Assembly (NCBI GenBank): GCA_017961385.1
Contig: JAGCXJ010000014.1
Span: 1-7,415, forward strand
Source of the DNA: Lachnospiraceae bacterium
GTDB taxonomy: Bacteria; Bacillota; Clostridia; Lachnospirales; Lachnospiraceae
DNA length: 7,415 nucleotides
Direction: 5' to 3'
Part shown: positions 5,760 through 7,415 of the stretch, in pieces
Layout of the letters: each line of letters opens with the position of its first letter
How positions within the stretch are numbered: the stretch's first letter is position 1
Made by a program: the position numbers and the translations under genes
Notes under the pieces: model-generated
What the model saw: the letters and a program-made list of their open reading frames with translations, nothing else
Databases searched by the model: none
Told to the model about the DNA's origin: nothing

Positions 5760-7415
5760 TTATAATTCTATCATATTACCATGGAAAAAAGAATATATAT
5801 CTTGAGCCACGTTTAGCGGTATCTCGGGCACAGAAGCAAGTTTTTCGACATCTGCCGTCTTGATCTGATCGATGTCATCAAAATACCTCATCAGGGCTTT
5901 TCTTCTCTTTTCTCCTATTCCGGGTATGTTATCAAGAACAGATCTTACCTGATCCTTGCTCCTTAGCGATCTGTGGAATTCTATAGCGAATCGATGCGCT
6001 TCATCCTGGACTCTGGTTATGAGCTTGAATCCTTCGCTATGAGTATCTATGGGTACTTCGACATTGTTATAGTAAAGCCCTTTGGTCCTGTGACTGTCAT
6101 CCTTGACCATGCCGCAGACAGGTATATCAAGATCAAGCTCCTTAAGCACTTCAAGAGCTATATTTACCTGGCCTCTTCCGCCGTCCATGAGCAGAAGATC
6201 CGGAAATCTCGTAAAGCTTCCGTATTCCCTGTCCTTATCACTTTTTGCTTCTTCTAAACCATGTGTGAATCTTCTTGTCAAAACTTCACGCATGCATGCA
6301 TAGTCATCGGGACCGCTGACAGTCTTTATCTTAAACTTTCTGTAATCGCTCTTTTTAGGCTTTCCTTTTTCAAATACGACCATCGAACCGACATTTTCAA
6401 ATCCGCTTATATTGGATATATCAAATGCCTCCATCCTCTTGATTCCTTTTACGCCTATTAACTCTTCTATCTCCTTTACGGCGCCTATAGTCCTGCCTTC
6501 TTCTCTCTTTATACGCTCTCTGTCCTGCTCAAGAACAAGACTCGCATTCTTTGCGGCAAGCTCGACCAGCTTTTCCTTGCTGCCGATCTTGGGGATCCTT
6601 ATATATGTCCTGCTGCCTCTTCTGTCGCTGAGCCAGTTTTCCAAAAGTTCTGTATCCTCGATCTCATACTGCAGCATTATCTCTCTCGGGATATAAGGTG
6701 TTCCCGCATAGAACTGCTTTACAAAATCTCCTAAAATGTCGGCGTTTTCCTTTTCCTCAACACCTTTCATATAGAAATGTTCGCGCCCTATCAGCTTGCC
6801 TGCCCTTATAAAGAAGACCTGAACCACCGCATCAGTTTCTGATTTTGCAAGCGCTATCACATCCTTGTCATCCAGATCAGAATCAGTGATCTTCTGCTTC
6901 TGAGAAACATGCTTTATGCTCGCTATAAGATCTCTCGTTGCGGCGGCTTCTTCAAACTGCATGTCAGCAGCCTGTTTAGACATCTTGCTTTCAAGTTCGG
7001 ACAGGATGGATCTGACATTGCCGCTTAAGATATCAAGAGCTCTTTCAACTGATCTTGCATAATCATCAGCACTTATCAGACCTCTGCAGGGAGCCATGCA
7101 CTGATCCATGTGATAGTTAAGACACGGCCTGTCGACCGCTTCTCCTTCTCTGATATGCTTATTGCATGTCCTTAATCTGCAAAGCTTGTTGACAAGTTCT
7201 ATTGTATCCTTCACTGCGAGCGCACTTGTATAAGGTCCGAAGTATCTGGCCTTATCCTTCTTCACTTTTCTGGTCATTGTTATTCTCGGATACTGTTCAT
7301 CGACAGATACCTTGATATATGGATATGTCTTGTCATCAACAAGCAGCGTGTTGTACTTTGGTCTGTGCTCCTTGATCAGATTGTTCTCAAGGACTAAGGA
7401 CTCAAGCTCAGAATC
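5760..7415 (-). CDS. uvrC: Excinuclease ABC subunit C (5' end outside window)
   Basis: UvrC makes both incisions flanking a DNA lesion in UvrABC nucleotide excision repair. 551 codons are visible and the frame is open to the window edge; about 66 N-terminal residues, including the GIY and YIG motifs, lie beyond 7415. The visible part begins at the end of the GIY-YIG nuclease (LENNLIK with the metal-binding Glu10, then RPKYN). Next come a four-cysteine group (visible residues 84, 98, 106, 110), matching the cysteines reported to bind an iron-sulfur cluster in E. coli UvrC, and a UVR helix pair that contacts UvrB (about 136-170). The RNase H-like nuclease has FDISN (Asp332), DDYA (370-371), LLLMDGGRGQ (Asp411) and His474. 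C-terminal helix-hairpin-helix motifs start at IPGIG (497-501). The second hairpin, PEIPLNV, lacks the usual glycine. An ATG at 7277 is internal, not the start. Confidence 0.96.
   Translation of the reverse strand, partial: DSELESLVLENNLIKEHRPKYNTLLVDDKTYPYIKVSVDEQYPRITMTRKVKKDKARYFGPYTSALAVKDTIELVNKLCRLRTCNKHIREGEAVDRPCLNYHMDQCMAPCRGLISADDYARSVERALDILSGNVRSILSELESKMSKQAADMQFEEAAATRDLIASIKHVSQKQKITDSDLDDKDVIALAKSETDAVVQVFFIRAGKLIGREHFYMKGVEEKENADILGDFVKQFYAGTPYIPREIMLQYEIEDTELLENWLSDRRGSRTYIRIPKIGSKEKLVELAAKNASLVLEQDRERIKREEGRTIGAVKEIEELIGVKGIKRMEAFDISNISGFENVGSMVVFEKGKPKKSDYRKFKIKTVSGPDDYACMREVLTRRFTHGLEEAKSDKDREYGSFTRFPDLLLMDGGRGQVNIALEVLKELDLDIPVCGMVKDDSHRTKGLYYNNVEVPIDTHSEGFKLITRVQDEAHRFAIEFHRSLRSKDQVRSVLDNIPGIGEKRRKALMRYFDDIDQIKTADVEKLASVPEIPLNVAQDIYSFFHGNMIEL

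Noticed and set aside
5760..5900. Truncation of UvrC at its C-terminus because the second hairpin motif lacks the usual glycine
   Set aside because: The protein continues to a normal stop at the expected family length, so this reads as ordinary divergence.
7275..7277. ATG at 7277 as the uvrC start
   Set aside because: The frame stays open for 46 further codons to the window edge and these encode conserved UvrC sequence (LENNLIK, RPKYN).

Overview
The window looks like a chromosomal housekeeping segment of a low-to-mid GC Firmicute, most likely a Clostridia member of the Lachnospiraceae type. This rests on the gene order uvrC-hprK-ROK glucokinase-murB-whiA-HPr, strong AGGAG ribosome binding sites, and the style of the proteins. 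The taxon is an inference from gene content, not from a marker search.

Layout. Positions 1-213 contain no convincing gene. They hold three hairpins, the leftmost being a minus-strand intrinsic terminator, and a set of TTAAC repeats. A cytosolic cyclophilin (minus, 214-735) and a two-domain GNAT acetyltransferase (plus, 819-1673) diverge from an AT-rich 83-bp spacer. The acetyltransferase converges on the long minus-strand operon at a bidirectional terminator (1673-1700). From 7415 down to 1714 the minus strand carries six tightly packed genes: uvrC (5' end outside the window), hprK, a ROK-family glucokinase, murB, whiA and a small HPr-family protein. The hprK/glk and glk/murB junctions share one base, and murB/whiA are 2 nt apart.

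How the genes fit together. UvrC is a nucleotide excision repair nuclease. HprK phosphorylates HPr-family proteins on Ser46 in response to glycolytic state, the ROK kinase makes glucose-6-phosphate, MurB commits UDP-GlcNAc to peptidoglycan, and WhiA is a DNA-binding regulator tied to division and growth. The operon therefore joins carbon sensing, wall precursor supply and growth control.

The most notable observation is that the HPr-family protein at the operon end keeps Ser46 but has Glu at position 15 in place of the phosphocarrier histidine. This makes it a Crh-like regulator, not a PTS phosphocarrier, and it is encoded with its presumed kinase. Second, rapZ and yvcK, which usually sit beside whiA in Firmicutes, are absent between murB and whiA. 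Third, the 3' region of the cyclophilin gene has hairpins whose G-U pairs form only on the minus strand, which suggests a structured transcript or long 3' UTR. I did not find a mobile element, CRISPR array, rRNA, tRNA or phage gene.
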